63,043 nucleotides of DNA from Lysobacter sp. Root690. Lineage in GTDB: Bacteria; Pseudomonadota; Gammaproteobacteria; Xanthomonadales; Xanthomonadaceae. Under the pieces are notes generated by a model. That model had not been told where the DNA came from. It did no database searches and saw only the letters and a program-made list of their open reading frames with translations. A program made the translations under genes and the position numbers. How positions within the stretch are numbered: the stretch's first letter is position 1; every line of letters starts with the position of its first letter. The stretch covers positions 611,856-674,898 of the forward strand of contig NZ_LMHM01000001.1 of NCBI RefSeq assembly GCF_001427785.1. Reading direction: 5' to 3'. Shown here one piece after another: positions 27,601 through 33,825 of the stretch.

Positions 27601-28253
27601 CCGCCGCTGCCGGGGCTGGCGAAGGAAACCCGCCCGATGATAGTACCGGTGTTGGTGAAGTTGACGTTGCCGCCGCCGTAGATCGCCACCGCGATCGAAT
27701 TGGCCGGATCGAACAGGCCCAGCGCGCTGACGCCGATCGTGCCCGAATTGGTGACCGTGGTCGTGCCGCTGTTGGCGACCACCATCGCGGTACCGAGCAG
27801 GCCGAAGGTGCCGTCGAAGGTGCCTTCGATCGAACCTTGGTTGTTGACGGTGACGTTTCCGTTGGTCGGCGCGATCAGATTGCCGATGGTCAGCGCGCGC
27901 GCCAGCACCAGCGAGCCGGCGGCGTTGGCGTCGATCGCGCCGAGGTTGTTGAGGGTGATGTTGTTGCCGCCCAGGGTCATCGCGGTGCCGCCGGGCAGCG
28001 TGCTCATGATCGCGCCGGACTGCACGGTGACGTTGAGGTTGTTGGCGCCGCTCAGGAACGAATTGGGATTGGGCGGCAGCAGGATCGGCACGCCGGTGCA
28101 ACTGACGTTATCGCCGTCCACCGGCACGGCCGGTGTGCAGGCCGCGGTGGCCTGGCCGCTGTAGAACTGCAGCGCGATCAACAAGGGAATCGCTTGCGCG
28201 ACGCCGAGGCTCAGGGGATGAAAGCGAAGACGACGTTGCGCGCGTGCGGGCAT
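21654..28253 (-). CDS. Giant repeat-rich autotransporter adhesin with unusual C-terminal tail
   Basis: 2199 residues. Start ATG 28253 has a strong GGAGG site. A signal peptide (about 1-38, ending ATAAC) is followed by an N-terminal passenger with NxGxI-type beta-helix turns (NSGTIGV, NTGTIIGR). About ten and a half repeats of 85-90 residues (about 390-1330) follow, each with GANSFSGG, SVGNNTALGSGALNV and GAISGAGGL-like turns. Then come a linker, a conserved junction (LPTLVAAARGLSAAQAPRAFDTLSGE) and a 12-strand autotransporter barrel ending LNIGLRLGW at Trp-1951. Unusually, translation runs on for 248 residues: an Ala/Ser/Gly-rich stretch, then a Lys/Arg/Ala/Pro-rich, H1-like segment with two cysteines. 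Classical barrels end at the aromatic residue. A type Va adhesin is likely; the tail would face the periplasm. Confidence 0.92.
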   Translation of the reverse strand: MPARAQRRLRFHPLSLGVAQAIPLLIALQFYSGQATAACTPAVPVDGDNVSCTGVPILLPPNPNSFLSGANNLNVTVQSGAIMSTLPGGTAMTLGGNNITLNNLGAIDANAAGSLVLARALTIGNLIAPTNGNVTVNNQGSIEGTFDGTFGLLGTAMVVANSGTTTVTNSGTIGVSALGLFDPANSIAVAIYGGGNVNFTNTGTIIGRVSFASPGSGGNTFVNAGTINGSVSLGTTLSNDTFVAVTGSSLANPLIPLPPVGVPTPTLPPGLLTFAATGTVDAGIGGSDTLVLQNTVAGPGSGTGGTGSISGLQYLNFENLTVNSGTWTLSGAVVSGGATLNGGLSIFDNALSFGLGPLTANGGAIQASLPGLTLAQNVNLTGGLIVQGANALSLGGTVSGAGGLIKNGAGTLSLLGNNNFSGGLALNGGGLTLGNANSLGTGLFLVGGPATLNTSFSGTLANQVQLNGALTLNGAGALTLGGNIGGAGSLTLNSGALSLTGSNNYSGGTVLQAGSIDLGNSGALGTGALTVNGAGSLTGAAGVALNNAIVLNNTLNFGAGGGGGALTLNGGISGAGGISLAGAPGLTLNGASTFTGGFNLGGGALVVGNNTALGGGAVTVSGAGNLDANAAVSLSNNFNLNAGLGIGGSANLALNGTLNGLGGLTKNGAANLTLGGANNFAGGVNLQAGGLSVGTNTSLGLGALTVNGAATLNANAGVNLGNAVVLNAGLGIGGANNIALGGLVSGAGGLAFNGSGTLALNGANSFAGGVDLASGSLSVGNNLALGLGGLNVSGSANLSAGLPGIALANNVTLGAGATLGLGGANALNLGGAISGAGGLSINGPGSFTLGGANSFGGGVSLGAGNLLLGGSTSLGTGALNVTGNASMASTGAALNLGNAINLGAGAGLSLGGAADLSLGGAIAGGGSLIKTGAGALSLNGANSFSGGLDLQAGTLNVGTDTALGSGALAVNGAATLNAGAAVNLGNAINLNAALNLGGANNLGLNGAIAGAGGLSFNGPATLSLGGSNSFSGGFNLGGGSLSVGANTALGSGALNVGGNANLNASAPGIALGNAVNLGAGVTLGINGGNDLSLGGGIGGAGGLAMSGTGALNLGGANTFAGGVALNAGTLGVGNNLALGTGALNVGANAGLTATAPGIALGNGINLAAGAQLGIGGSNDLSLGGAIGGAGSLGFNGTGTLSLGAANSFSGGFNLGAGTLALGNAGALGSGALNIGGNANLSAALPGLALANAVNIGAGSALSIVGANALDLNGTVAGSGTLIKTGSGALGLNGAVLGFTGGLSIQGGTLNVANPITAGLASAAGTTANFSGGADNLSVTGAVAGAVNLGGGNDVLNASPTQLAGITGAINAGAGSDTFSVAGSGEGTLPGAALSGFENLGVGAGGTLILPSGATGAFDNTSVGGNLVLNGNLGGNANVAAGGALIGDGALAGSLTLGGVLAPSGVAGGSGAAAGTGAVGASLNVASLTVNPGASLQVRQNGAGATDSVIVAGTATLNGGQVVAIPQAGSYAPVTDYRIVDAGTLSGAFSGVSQTALPFLDASLVTIGNDVFLRLSEHDAGGTGIRFNQFPGLSGNQQSVANALQAIADAATPQLPTLVAAARGLSAAQAPRAFDTLSGETYASIASAQRYNAEQMQRSVARQLDRARDAGTEDESTFGTVWATAYGGRAEFDGDGLDGIDNTVGGIAIGLEGSPGEHFRFGGHIGMAHSKMETDRRDDKVDGDLFNVGIHWLYAPGGFWTQGAAGYSYASFDAEREIAVGTFNRRSDAHFSNDGVYAMLEAGWRWDGASVRVEPLLGVYYNKVESATFTEQGAGDANLIVSTGSFDTTTAGIGVRFSSVPGSAARKLTPTADIRYLHDLQDDQPFARNAFAGATVPGFGVSGFAAERNRWNVGLGLAYRMSPVSSGFIEYRGDIGSDDRAHSLNIGLRLGWGGSSAVAAARAAPVTTSVASADRGSVDGVSIDRGGSVDAASARDPGAPAASSAVSGAGPLPAASSSSVSGAARSGSHSAGPAAAAAAAAGTAAAAISAERSAGLAGAAANTSASGASGSGAATAAAAGSTASAAHAAQSAGAAAGAVAASEAGASTQSAAQPAAFGQCKVRPAAKAAAPRTVAKAKAKPRGARPISKTQRVASRGTATQASKRRPAPRLAAATSRPAPPSGAMTQPTTWCDEASARAQ

Positions 28254-28690
28254 GACCGATCCTCCGATAGCCGATCAAGGACTCGGACGGGACGGTCGAA
28301 GGACGAGAACCTTCGGCTATGGCGGCATCGCGCCGCGTCGCGTCCGTGCAGCGGCGGCCAGGGCGATCAGGGCCCCGACATCCGACAGCGACGAGTGGTT
28401 TCGACAGCGTTACAAAGCGAGCCGGCTCGTGATTAGAAGAGAACGAAACCCCGATGCAAGTCTGGGCAATCGCTTAGCAATTTATTAGCGCGGAGCTGCC
28501 GTGCAACTCACAAACGATCACCTGAAGCTGAGCGCATTCATGGTGATGTACGAGGCTCACGCATGCTCACCAAGTGTCATGGGTGGGCTAAGAGATCGCG
28601 TTGTTATTTTCCCGACGCCTTTGGCTTTTGCTGCTGCCCCCTCTGAAATAGGGGGACGGGGGATTCGCTTCGCCTACGTATTTTCCAAGC

Positions 28691-28830
28691 CGTCATTCCC
28701 GCGAAGGCGGGAATCCAGTGACTTTAGCGAAGACCATCCTGTGCCGACGCGTTTGTCCATTTCGCGGGATGTCTGATACGCGGCTCTTTCGCACGAAAGG
28801 CCCTGGATTCCCGCCTTCGCGGGAATGACG
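28691..28830. repeat. Inverted-repeat element with CATTCCCGCGAAGGCGGGAATC arms
   Basis: Two perfect 28-bp arms, 28691-28718 (CGTCATTCCCGCGAAGGCGG, then GAATCCAG) and 28803-28830 (its reverse complement), enclose 84 bp. Each arm is itself a dyad (ATTCCCGC-GAAG-GCGGGAAT). This motif is a familiar dispersed intergenic repeat in many proteobacteria, and here it forms a MITE-like pair. Confidence 0.8.
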
Positions 28831-28870
28831 ACCGTGAGCACGACCAGTAGGCGAACCTGGCACGGCAAAC

Positions 28871-28902
28871 GAAAATGGCCCGGATGCTTGCGCATCCGGG
28901 CC
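28871..28902 (-). terminator. Rho-independent terminator of ohr
   Basis: A perfect 11-bp stem GGCCCGGATGC / GCATCCGGGCC with loop TTGC, followed on the minus strand by ATTTTCGTTTG. It sits about 65 bases after the ohr stop codon. Confidence 0.87.
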
Positions 28903-28968
28903 TCGGAGCAACTGGCGCTGCTAGTTAGTCGTAGCCGCGCTATGGCGGGGACACGACCGCCGCCGAGA

Positions 28969-29394
28969 TCAAACCAGAGTCAAAGTCACATCAATATTGC
29001 CGCGGGTCGCGTTGGAATACGGGCAGACCACATGGGCCTTGTCGATCAGCTCCTGCGCCTGTTCGCGCGGCAGGCCCGGCAGCGAGATCTTGAGCTCGAC
29101 TTCGATGCCGAAGCCCGTCGGGATCTGGCCGATGCCGACGCTGCCGTCGACCGACGCGTCGGCCGGGAACGCGATCTTCTCGCGACCGGCGACGAACTTC
29201 AGCGCGCCGATGAAGCAGGCCGAGTAACCCGCCGCGAACAGCTGCTCGGGGTTGGTGCCTTCGCCGCCGGCGCCGCCGAGTTCGCGCGGCGTGGTCAGCT
29301 TGATGTCGAGAACGTTGTCGGACGAAACGGCGCGGCCGTCGCGGCCACCGGTGACGTGAGCGTGGGCGGTGTAGAGGACTTTTTCGATGGACAT
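28969..29394 (-). CDS. ohr: Organic hydroperoxide resistance protein Ohr
   Basis: 141 residues, the usual Ohr length. The two redox cysteines are present: Cys-60 in [12 protein letters not shown] (peroxidatic) and Cys-124 in [13 protein letters not shown] (resolving), with Glu-50 in GTNPEQLFA as the usual active-site partner. Ohr reduces organic and lipid hydroperoxides in the cytoplasm using lipoylated proteins as electron donors. The start has a GGAG site. The OhrR-type regulator gene lies 140 bases upstream on the same strand, and the intergenic region carries the matching palindromic operator, so peroxide-inducible repression is expected. Confidence 0.97.
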   Translation of the reverse strand: MSIEKVLYTAHAHVTGGRDGRAVSSDNVLDIKLTTPRELGGAGGEGTNPEQLFAAGYSACFIGALKFVAGREKIAFPADASVDGSVGIGQIPTGFGIEVELKISLPGLPREQAQELIDKAHVVCPYSNATRGNIDVTLTLV

Positions 29395-29476
29395 GGCAAT
29401 GCTCCGTGGACAGGGGATGGTGCGGGGATGAGGTGGGTTGGTACGCGGATGTTCGGTTACTTGTATTTCAATATCT

Positions 29477-29498
29477 CGCTATTTAATAGCGCGCTATT
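29477..29498 (-). promoter_or_regulatory. Putative OhrR operator upstream of ohr
   Basis: CGCTATT-T-AATAGCG at 29477-29491 is a perfect 15-bp palindrome, and overlapping it AATAGCG-CGCTATT at 29485-29498 is a second perfect palindrome. Three ATAGCG half-sites therefore alternate in 22 bp. The site is about 85 bases upstream of the ohr start, and similar sequence precedes ohrR, which argues for a shared regulator. Confidence 0.75.
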
Positions 29499-29533
29499 TC
29501 AAAGTTCGAATTCGAAATCGGTCACACGGGCGG

Positions 29534-30007
<474 letters not shown>

Positions 30008-30021
30008 GGCCCGCAATTTAC

Positions 30022-30040
30022 ATAGCGCACTATTTAATAG
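30022..30040 (-). promoter_or_regulatory. Putative OhrR operator upstream of ohrR
   Basis: The sequence ATAGCGCACTATTTAATAG contains the palindrome CTATT-T-AATAG and an adjoining ATAGCGC half-site. It matches the core of the site before ohr (CGCTATTTAATAGCG). It lies 15-33 bases before the ohrR start, well placed for autorepression. Confidence 0.7.
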
Positions 30041-30210
30041 CAAGCACTATCCGCCAGATCCTGCGGTCCGCATCGTTCCACCCGTGCCGCGAATCCCCGG
30101 CCGCCCTGCCTTTAGGAGCGGCGTCCTGCTGGATTTCCTTCGGTCACAAGCCGGACCGCGCCACCACCCACACCCGCGCCCCTAAAACCCTGGCACCACC
30201 CCACCCATCC

Positions 30211-31356
30211 TCAAGGCGACCTGACTGCACTCCCCGGCAAATACACTCGCCCAATCGCCAACGCCAACCGATACGGCTCCGGATCATTGCGATTGCTCAG
30301 CACCACCACCGTCAACCGCCGCTGCGGCCAGCGCACGATCACATTGCGAAAGCCCATGGTCTCGCCCGAATGCCACAAGGTCTCGCCGGTGATGCGCCAG
30401 CCATAGCCGTAACCGACATCGGCCACATCGGTCGGGGTATGCGCGGTGAAGGCGAGCGTGCGCGACGCGTCGCTGAGCAGACGGTCGTCGTACAAGGCCG
30501 CGTCCCACTTCGCCAGATCGTCAATCGACGAATAAATGCCGCCATCGCCGAGTACCGCGCTGGTCGAACTCTGATCGGTGCGCACCCACCGGCCCTGCTC
30601 ATCGCTGTAACCGTAGGCGGGATGCGCCACCTCGGACACGCCGCGCTCATACGCCACCGTGTCGCGCATGCCCAGCGGCAGGAAGATGCGCTCGCGCAGG
30701 AAGCTGGCGAAACTCCGCCCCGACGCGCGCTGCACGGTTAAGGCCAGCAGCGCGTAACCGCTGTTGCTGTAGCGATAGCCCTGCCCGGGCGCGAAGTAGG
30801 TTCGATCCTGGCCTTCGAGCACATGCAGTACATCGAGGTCGTGCATCTGTCGCTGATCGGCATCGAAGCTCGCCGGCATCACGTCCTCGTAATCGATCAA
30901 ACCGGACTGATGGCTGAGAATCTGTCGGATGGTGATCGCGTCGGCGGCCTTGGGCAGCGACGGCAACCAGCGCTTGATCGGATCGTCCAGGCCGAGCGTC
31001 CCGTCCTGCGCCAGCAACAGCACCGCCGCAGCGGTGAACTGCTTGCTCACCGAGGCCAGGCGGTAATTGGTCTGCGCGCTCGCGGCTTCGCCGGTCTCGA
31101 CCACCGCCAGGCCGTACCCGCGCCGCAGCAGCGCGTGACCGTCGCGCAGGACCAGCACGCTGGCGCCGGGAACCTGGCCCTGATAATCGCGCATCAAGGT
31201 ATCGACTTCTCGTTGCAGCGGATCGGCCCCCTGCGCCTGTCGATGCGGCGTCATCGCGCAGGCGCTCAACAGCGCGCCGATACCCAAGCTCGCGATCAAG
31301 CGCCGCAACGGCCGATGCATGCCGTGCCCGGAGTTCATGCCGATAGTCACGATCAC
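30211..31356 (-). CDS. Serine hydrolase lipoprotein (class C beta-lactamase/DD-peptidase fold)
   Basis: 381 residues. N-terminal lipoprotein signal with lipobox LLSAC, then the beta-lactamase-family fold with SxxK as SVSK (about 102-105), the YxN motif YSNSGY (about 200) and HSGETMG near the C-terminus. These are the nucleophile, base and substrate-binding motifs of DD-carboxypeptidase/esterase-type serine hydrolases. A lipoprotein anchor puts it in the periplasm or at the cell surface. The GTG at 31356 has AGGTGG just upstream; internal ATGs at 31338 and 31320 are alternatives that give a more compact signal peptide. It is the last gene of a five-gene leftward set with other stem-peptide enzymes, which suggests D-Ala or D-amino-acid peptide cleavage. 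Confidence 0.9.
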   Translation of the reverse strand: MIVTIGMNSGHGMHRPLRRLIASLGIGALLSACAMTPHRQAQGADPLQREVDTLMRDYQGQVPGASVLVLRDGHALLRRGYGLAVVETGEAASAQTNYRLASVSKQFTAAAVLLLAQDGTLGLDDPIKRWLPSLPKAADAITIRQILSHQSGLIDYEDVMPASFDADQRQMHDLDVLHVLEGQDRTYFAPGQGYRYSNSGYALLALTVQRASGRSFASFLRERIFLPLGMRDTVAYERGVSEVAHPAYGYSDEQGRWVRTDQSSTSAVLGDGGIYSSIDDLAKWDAALYDDRLLSDASRTLAFTAHTPTDVADVGYGYGWRITGETLWHSGETMGFRNVIVRWPQRRLTVVVLSNRNDPEPYRLALAIGRVYLPGSAVRSP

Positions 31357-31407
31357 GCTGCCACCTCATGCAAGGGATGTCGCTGTGCCGGTCCGCGCGG
31401 GCCGCGA

Positions 31408-32235
31408 TCACTTCACCGGGAAGTCGAACGCGGTCTCCGGTGTGGGCTCGGGCTTATAGGTGTAATGCCACCACTCCAGCGGATAGTTCTCGAACCCTTC
31501 GCGCCGCATCGCCGCGCGCAGCCACTCGCGGTTGCCGCGCTGGATCGCGTTCGCATGCGGCGAATCGGTATGTGCCAGTTCGTCGAAGTAGTCGAAGCCC
31601 GTGCCCATGTCCAACAATGCGTAGCGCCCGTCGCGCAGTTCCATCAGGCTCAGGTCCAGGGTCGCGCCGCGACTGTGGCCGGAGGTCGGCGAGATGTAAT
31701 CGCCAAGCAAGACACTTTTGTCGAGCTTGGGGTAGTAACGCGACTTCGTAGCCTGATCGCCCAGATCGCCGGCCCAGCGCACGAAATCCTGCACCGCGCG
31801 CACCGGCCGATAGCAATCGAAGATATGCAGGCGCAGGCCCTGTGGGCGCAACGCGCGCTCGACCCGCGCCAGCGCCTGCGCGACCGACCGGTGCAGATAG
31901 CAACCGGCGGCCTCGTAGCCGACCACCGGCCGGCCGACGAAGTTGTCGCTGCCGGCGTAGCGGATCTCCAGCGACATGTCGGGCACCAGCGAGCGAATCT
32001 CGACCATGCCCGCAGCCGCCGCATCGGTCGCGATGGATACCTTCGGCGCGACCGCTTGCGCCGCGGACGTGGCGACCAGCGCGGATGCGGTGGCGTCATG
32101 GCCCTTCGGCGGAAGCGCATCCGGCGAGCGCACCGCGGCGACGCAACCGATCAGCACCAGCAGCGCGCAGGCTTCAACCGCAATCGCCGATACGCGCGAA
32201 CGCCAGGTCCTCGTAGTCGTAGCTGAAGTCCGCAT
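31408..32235 (-). CDS. ddpX: D-alanyl-D-alanine dipeptidase (VanX/DdpX family) lipoprotein
   Basis: 275 residues. A signal segment with lipobox VLIGC at about 28-32 predicts a lipoprotein. The M15D zinc dipeptidase domain shows LHIFDCYRP, the zinc motif SGHSRGATLDLS (SxHxxGxAxD) and the catalytic EWWH block (EWWHYTYK), all in the expected order. The enzyme splits D-Ala-D-Ala, here outside the cytoplasm, so it is more likely a catabolic scavenger than a vancomycin-resistance VanX. Its start lies inside the 3' end of the preceding serine hydrolase gene (62-base overlap), so translation is coupled; no ATG further in gives a signal peptide. Confidence 0.92.
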   Translation of the reverse strand: MRTSATTTRTWRSRVSAIAVEACALLVLIGCVAAVRSPDALPPKGHDATASALVATSAAQAVAPKVSIATDAAAAGMVEIRSLVPDMSLEIRYAGSDNFVGRPVVGYEAAGCYLHRSVAQALARVERALRPQGLRLHIFDCYRPVRAVQDFVRWAGDLGDQATKSRYYPKLDKSVLLGDYISPTSGHSRGATLDLSLMELRDGRYALLDMGTGFDYFDELAHTDSPHANAIQRGNREWLRAAMRREGFENYPLEWWHYTYKPEPTPETAFDFPVK

Positions 32236-33748
32236 CCGGATCGACCTTGCTCATGACGAAAGTGGCGGTGGCGCCGGCACCGGAGAAATCGATCCAGGCC
32301 TCGGTGTCGACTTCCTCGGCGTCCCAGTCGATCAGCAGGCGCGGGCCGACCCGGACGATCTTACCGGTCAGCAGCGGCGACTTGCGTGCGGCGAATTGCA
32401 CATCGCGGTCTCGCCCGCAGACCCGCACCTCGCCGAACCACGGGTCGCGGTAGACGCCAAGATACGCGGCCAGTTCCTTCGACTTGACCGGCTTGCGCGC
32501 GGACGTATCCGGCGCGCGGTTGCGCGCGGGCGCCTGCGCCTCGCGCGCGATCGCATCCATGTACCAGGCCGCGTCGCGCGGCGAATCCGGCGCGGTGAAG
32601 TGCTGGGTCAACATCTGATCGAACACGCCGCGCGCATCGCCGGCATCGCCGTTGATCAACACCACGAAGCCGCTGCGCTGGTCCGGCAGCAGCGTCACCA
32701 GCGAGTACATGCCCATCAAGGTACCGGTATGCGAGACCTTGAACACGCCGTCGACGTCGCTCAAACGCCAGCCGTAACCGTACGCCGCGAAGTGCGTGTT
32801 GCTCCATTCGCGCTGGCGCTGCGACACGTTCATCGGCATCTGCGCGCGCCACAGCGCCGCGCGTTGCTCGGCCGACAGCCACGGCTTGCCGTCGGCACCG
32901 GCGCGCTGCGGATCAAGCCAGGCGCGCACCCAGGTCGTCATATCGTTGAGGCTGCAGCGCACACCGCCGGCCGGGTCCATGGTCGAAGCGTCGATGCGGG
33001 CCGGGTCGCGGCGTACCGCGACATAATGTCCCTCGCGCTGCGAATGCGGCTGAGCCACGTCGCCGACCGCATCGCGATCCCACGCGCCGATCTGGCAACG
33101 CGACAAGCCCAGTGGTTCGAACACTTCCCGGCGCAGCACCGTCTCGTACGGCGCGCCGCCCGCGGCCGCGGCGACTTCGCCGGCGACGATATACAGCAGA
33201 TTGTCGTAATCGTAGCGCGAACGAAAGCTGTGGATCGGCTTGAGATAACGCAGTCCGTGCAGGATATCGGCGCGGCTGAAACTGTTCGGTTCGGGCCACA
33301 GCATCAGATCGCCGGCGCCGGCGCGCAGGCCACTGTTGTGGATCAGCAGATCGCGTACCTGCATGTCGCGGCTGACCCAATCGTCGTGCATGCGGAATTC
33401 CGGCAGATACTTCGTCACCGGATCGTCCCAGCGCAGCTTGCCGGCATCGACCAGTCGCGCCAACGTCGCGGTGGTCATCGACTTGGTGTTCGAGGCGATC
33501 TTGAACGCCGTGTCGGGACCGATCTTGTCGCCCTCGCCCGCCACGAGTTCGCCTGAGGTGCGTCGATACACGACCTCGCCGTTCTCGATCACGCCGATCG
33601 CCAAACCCGGCAGCCGATAGCGCGCCTGCACCTGATCGACGATGCGGTCCAGCGCCGCCTCGCGCGTCTCCCGCGCCGACGCCGGCGGAATGGCGAAGAC
33701 ACACGTCAAAAAAATCAGGGCCGTCCACCGCAGTGAGTCGCGTCGCAT
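32174..33748 (-). CDS. Exported serine hydrolase (beta-lactamase-related family) with C-terminal beta domain
   Basis: 524 residues. A signal peptide (LRWTALIFLTCVFAIPPASA) is followed by the class C-like fold with SxxK as SNTKS in FKIASNTKSMTT, the Tyr motif YDYDNLLY and HTGTLMG. After the catalytic domain, ELAAYLGVYRDPWFGEVRVCG and a beta-rich end (about 420-524) match the DUF3471-type C-terminal domain common in this family. Start ATG 33748 fits the signal peptide; the frame is open much further upstream, but only inside the receptor gene. It follows the TonB receptor by 77 bases and overlaps the dipeptidase gene. D-amino-acid peptidase or esterase activity is likely. Confidence 0.9.
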   Translation of the reverse strand: MRRDSLRWTALIFLTCVFAIPPASARETREAALDRIVDQVQARYRLPGLAIGVIENGEVVYRRTSGELVAGEGDKIGPDTAFKIASNTKSMTTATLARLVDAGKLRWDDPVTKYLPEFRMHDDWVSRDMQVRDLLIHNSGLRAGAGDLMLWPEPNSFSRADILHGLRYLKPIHSFRSRYDYDNLLYIVAGEVAAAAGGAPYETVLRREVFEPLGLSRCQIGAWDRDAVGDVAQPHSQREGHYVAVRRDPARIDASTMDPAGGVRCSLNDMTTWVRAWLDPQRAGADGKPWLSAEQRAALWRAQMPMNVSQRQREWSNTHFAAYGYGWRLSDVDGVFKVSHTGTLMGMYSLVTLLPDQRSGFVVLINGDAGDARGVFDQMLTQHFTAPDSPRDAAWYMDAIAREAQAPARNRAPDTSARKPVKSKELAAYLGVYRDPWFGEVRVCGRDRDVQFAARKSPLLTGKIVRVGPRLLIDWDAEEVDTEAWIDFSGAGATATFVMSKVDPDADFSYDYEDLAFARIGDCG

Positions 33749-33825
33749 CGGTGGAGGCCCTGTCGAGGTAGAGAAATCGCGGCCCCGCGTCACGGGGCCC
33801 GCCAAGGGGTCGAGAGAACGGGTGC

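Larger units (their letters stand above)
28254..28968. other. Intergenic region carrying repeat elements
   Basis: About 715 bases without a credible gene. It should hold the autotransporter promoter in its left part; AT-richer sequence lies near 28465-28490 (cgcttagcaatttattagcg). At 28636-28665 there is a degenerate G/C-run repeat related to the element at 2913-3100. At 28691-28830 there is a complete inverted-repeat element, and at 28871-28902 the ohr terminator. Short open frames in both directions across 28674-28911 are products of the repeat. Confidence 0.6.

Noticed and set aside
28674-28911. Two short open frames over the inverted-repeat element
   Set aside because: They are read through the repeat arms in both directions and have no coding character.
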